Below are positions 61,996 through 64,000 of a stretch of DNA of 64,000 nucleotides, piece by piece. Below the pieces are notes generated by a model. The model was not told the origin of the DNA, ran no database searches, and saw nothing but the letters and a program-made list of their open reading frames with translations. Positions within the stretch are counted from its first letter, which is position 1. Every line of letters starts with the position of its first letter. Origin of the DNA: Gemmatimonadota bacterium (lineage in GTDB: Bacteria; Gemmatimonadota; Gemmatimonadetes; Gemmatimonadales; Gemmatimonadaceae); assembly GCA_003134685.1 (NCBI GenBank), contig PLCA01000005.1, forward strand, positions 186,001 to 250,000. Direction: 5' to 3'. The position numbers were made by a program, and so were the translations under genes.

Positions 61996-63434
61996 GCCGG
62001 GAACGTTACGAGATGGTCGTCGGGCTCGAGGTGCACGTCCAGCTCAAGACTCGGACGAAGGCGTTCTGCGGCTGCTCTACGGATTTCGGCGCTCCGCCCA
62101 ACGTCAACACATGTCCCGTTTGTCTTGCTCTGCCCGGTGCGCTGCCGGTTCTTAACGAGCGAGCTGTCGAGCTGGCGACGAGGGCAGCGCTTGGGCTGGG
62201 ATGCAAAGTCAATCCGGTCTCGATATTCGCGCGCAAGAATTACTTCTATCCCGACCTGCCGAAAGGCTACCAGATATCTCAGTTCGATCAGCCTCTCGCG
62301 ACTGGCGGATCTGTCGCCATCGGCAAGAACGAGGCGGGTGCTGACGTCCAGATCGGCATAACGCGTCTCCACATGGAGGAGGACGCGGGCAAGTCCATCC
62401 ACGATCGTTATCCTGGCGCGACCGCGATCGATCTCAATCGGGCCGGCGTTCCGCTCATCGAGATCGTGAGCGAGCCCGATCTCCGCACATCGGCCGACGC
62501 CGGAGCCTATCTCCGGACTGTGAAACAGATCCTCCAGTATCTCGATGTCAGCGACGTGAGCATGGAGGAGGGAAGTCTCCGCGTCGACGCGAACATCAGC
62601 GTGCGTCCGCCGGGACAGACCAAGCTCGGAACCAAGACCGAGGTCAAGAACATGAATTCGTTCTCAGCGGTCGAGCGCGCACTGGAAGCCGAGTTCGAGA
62701 GACAGTGCGCGCTGCTGGATTCGGGCGGGAGAGTCGAGCAACAGACGCTGCTTTGGGACGGTGCGCGCGAGACTGTTCGACCGAGCAGAACCAAGGAAGG
62801 AAGCCACGACTATCGGTATTTCCCGGAACCCGATCTTCTTCCTCTCAAGCAGGATGAGAAGTGGATAGGCGATGCGCGCAGCCATCTTCCGGAGCTGCCC
62901 GATGCGCGAAAGAAGCGCCTCGTGCAGGAGTTCGGCATCTCCCCCGTCGAGGTCGAGCAGTTGACGGCAACCCCGGCGCTTGCCGAATACTTCGAAGCGG
63001 TCGCTCGTGTGTCGGGCGACGGAAAGGCGGCATACAACTGGGTGATGGGCGAAGTGCTGGCCGCGCTCCGCGCCTCCAGCGGAGACATCACGCACTTCCG
63101 GATACGACCGGCGGATCTGGCGCAACTTCTCAATCTCGTCCGCGACGCCACCATAAGTCACACCGCGGCGAAGCGCGTCTTCGCGCTGATGGTGGAAACC
63201 GGCAAGCTGCCGGCGCAAGTCGCGGCCGATGAAGGGCTACTCCAGGTCGGCGATGAAGATGCGATCGCAACGTGGGTAGACGAAGTTCTGCGGGAGCACC
63301 CGGAGGAGGGCACGCGCTACCTCGCGGGCGAGAAAAAACTCCAGGGGGTTTTGGTCGGCTTCGTGATGAAAAAATCGAAGGGCCGCGCTGACCCGAAGCG
63401 CGTGAATCAGTTGTTGTCGGCGCGCGGCGGGTAA
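61992..63434 (+). CDS. gatB: Aspartyl/glutamyl-tRNA amidotransferase subunit B
   Basis: The product is 480 aa with ATG 61992 in an ATGA overlap. The N-terminal cradle has the signature GLEVHVQLKT, zinc-type CGCS, NTCPVCLALPGALPVLN, and EIVSEPDLRT; the C-terminal YqeY-like helical domain ends at 480. It binds the misacylated tRNA and forms the phosphorylated intermediate. A glnS gene is not in the window. The 3' end overlaps the minus-strand gene at 63407 by 28 bases. Confidence 0.96.
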   Translation: MSRERYEMVVGLEVHVQLKTRTKAFCGCSTDFGAPPNVNTCPVCLALPGALPVLNERAVELATRAALGLGCKVNPVSIFARKNYFYPDLPKGYQISQFDQPLATGGSVAIGKNEAGADVQIGITRLHMEEDAGKSIHDRYPGATAIDLNRAGVPLIEIVSEPDLRTSADAGAYLRTVKQILQYLDVSDVSMEEGSLRVDANISVRPPGQTKLGTKTEVKNMNSFSAVERALEAEFERQCALLDSGGRVEQQTLLWDGARETVRPSRTKEGSHDYRYFPEPDLLPLKQDEKWIGDARSHLPELPDARKKRLVQEFGISPVEVEQLTATPALAEYFEAVARVSGDGKAAYNWVMGEVLAALRASSGDITHFRIRPADLAQLLNLVRDATISHTAAKRVFALMVETGKLPAQVAADEGLLQVGDEDAIATWVDEVLREHPEEGTRYLAGEKKLQGVLVGFVMKKSKGRADPKRVNQLLSARGG

Positions 63435-64000
63435 AGAGGCTCGGGCAGGCCCACCGCATAGCGCAGCGCCGAGCGCGGCAAGCCGAAGTGATGCTGCGCC
63501 TGCTCGAACACGTGCTCCTCGCCTCCTCGGCGGAGCGCCGCGCGTCGAATTTTCTTCGCTTCGCGCAAAGGGATTGTTCCGGCCGGGTCCAGCAGGAAGG
63601 GCTCGGCCCGGTCGAGACGCGTCAGCAGATCGACGATGAAGTCGAATGCTCTCACCATGTAGGTGCCAACTTCGTCGTCGCTCAGATCCCAGCGGCTCTT
63701 TTCCTCCACCAGATGGAAGATCCGTTGCCACGATTCAGTGTCGGCGACGTAGACCATCCCGCGAAAGATTCTCCTGTTGGTGGGAGTGCTGAAGATCGTC
63801 GGGCTCAGAATTCGATCGAGATGCTCGTCGGAGTGCGAGTGGTCGCGGAGGATCAGCTGCTTTGCGGTGCGGCTGAAGCGCTCGCCAATGTGCGTGTCGA
63901 AGCGGCTCTCCCAATAGCTGTGGCCAAGCGCCGCGGTGGATGATGTGATCGTGAGCTGGTGCGGCACGAAGTAATTGTGCGCGACCGAATCGGCGGCGAG
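63407..64000 (-). CDS. Unidentified protein, cut by the right edge of the window
   Basis: The frame reads from beyond base 64000 to a stop at 63407, so the N-terminus is missing. Visible sequence includes YFVPHQLTITSSTAALGHSY, FDTHIGERFSRTAKQLILRDHS, FSTPTNRRIFRGMVYVADTESW and SDDEVGTYMVRAFDFIVDLL, ending in a Pro/Arg-rich tail. The composition is ordinary and looks cytosolic. I do not recognise a family. The gene converges on gatB, and the last 28 bases of each overlap. Confidence 0.6.
   Translation of the reverse strand, partial: LAADSVAHNYFVPHQLTITSSTAALGHSYWESRFDTHIGERFSRTAKQLILRDHSHSDEHLDRILSPTIFSTPTNRRIFRGMVYVADTESWQRIFHLVEEKSRWDLSDDEVGTYMVRAFDFIVDLLTRLDRAEPFLLDPAGTIPLREAKKIRRAALRRGGEEHVFEQAQHHFGLPRSALRYAVGLPEPLYPPRADNN

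Overview
The window is 64 kb of high-GC bacterial chromosome. Gene content points to a Gram-negative-type, didermal soil-type bacterium, most likely Gemmatimonadota. The supporting genes are a DUF5916 CBM9-like outer-membrane protein, a BNR/VPS10-type beta-propeller, PD40 and DUF2911 secreted proteins, a MoxR-DUF58-Bat cluster, BshA, PyrR, and GatCAB next to a UvrD-type helicase. The phylum is an inference from these families; no rRNA gene is present to settle it.

Layout. (1) 1-3.8 kb: an accessory block with a nitrate/taurine-type ABC ATPase, a 5'-truncated NRAMP transporter and an OprB-like porin. It ends at an isolated 3' half of tRNA-Ser(GGA), which looks like the attachment-site scar of a genomic island. 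(2) 3.9-20 kb: mostly envelope and secreted functions. These are an unknown lipoprotein operon, a Big/Ig-repeat protein, a c-di-GMP-I riboswitch in front of a secreted M15-type peptidase, a frameshifted DUF5916 gene, a PD40 propeller, a YdcF protein, an MFS symporter, a class A beta-lactamase-like enzyme and a beta-hydroxyacid dehydrogenase. (3) 20-24 kb: pyrR-pyrB-pyrC plus a zinc-ribbon protein, ending at a bidirectional terminator shared with rpsT. (4) 24.3-38.8 kb: one almost gapless co-directional block: M50 protease, scpA, scpB, rluB-type synthase, moxR, DUF58, BatD-like, batA, a batB-batC fusion, mutL, miaA, bshA, uppP, birA, coaX. (5) 38.8-41 kb: groESL with promoter, CIRCE operator and terminator. 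(6) 41-44.8 kb: promoter, SAM-II riboswitch and a terminator-like hairpin in front of hom-metX-metB. (7) 44.9-55.4 kb: secreted proteins, an L,D-transpeptidase, a 1027-aa propeller protein, a 29-aa membrane peptide, and a tightly overlapping minus-strand cluster (roadblock, receiver domain, mannose-1-phosphate guanylyltransferase, left-handed beta-helix sugar nucleotidyltransferase, metallo-beta-lactamase fold). (8) 55.4-63.4 kb: serS, a histidine kinase, a UvrD/PcrA helicase and gatC-gatA-gatB. A gene cut by the right edge follows.

How the parts work together. The methionine operon (homoserine formation, O-acylation, sulfur transfer) is placed under SAM feedback by the riboswitch. The c-di-GMP switch ties a wall- or matrix-directed hydrolase to a lifestyle signal. 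groESL is under HrcA/CIRCE heat-shock control. The large block couples chromosome segregation (ScpAB), RNA modification, a Bat-type stress complex, mismatch repair, bacillithiol synthesis and cell-wall lipid recycling by translational overlaps. I saw no CRISPR array, intact insertion sequence, rRNA or intact tRNA. All functional calls rest on reading motifs and gene order; no database search was run.
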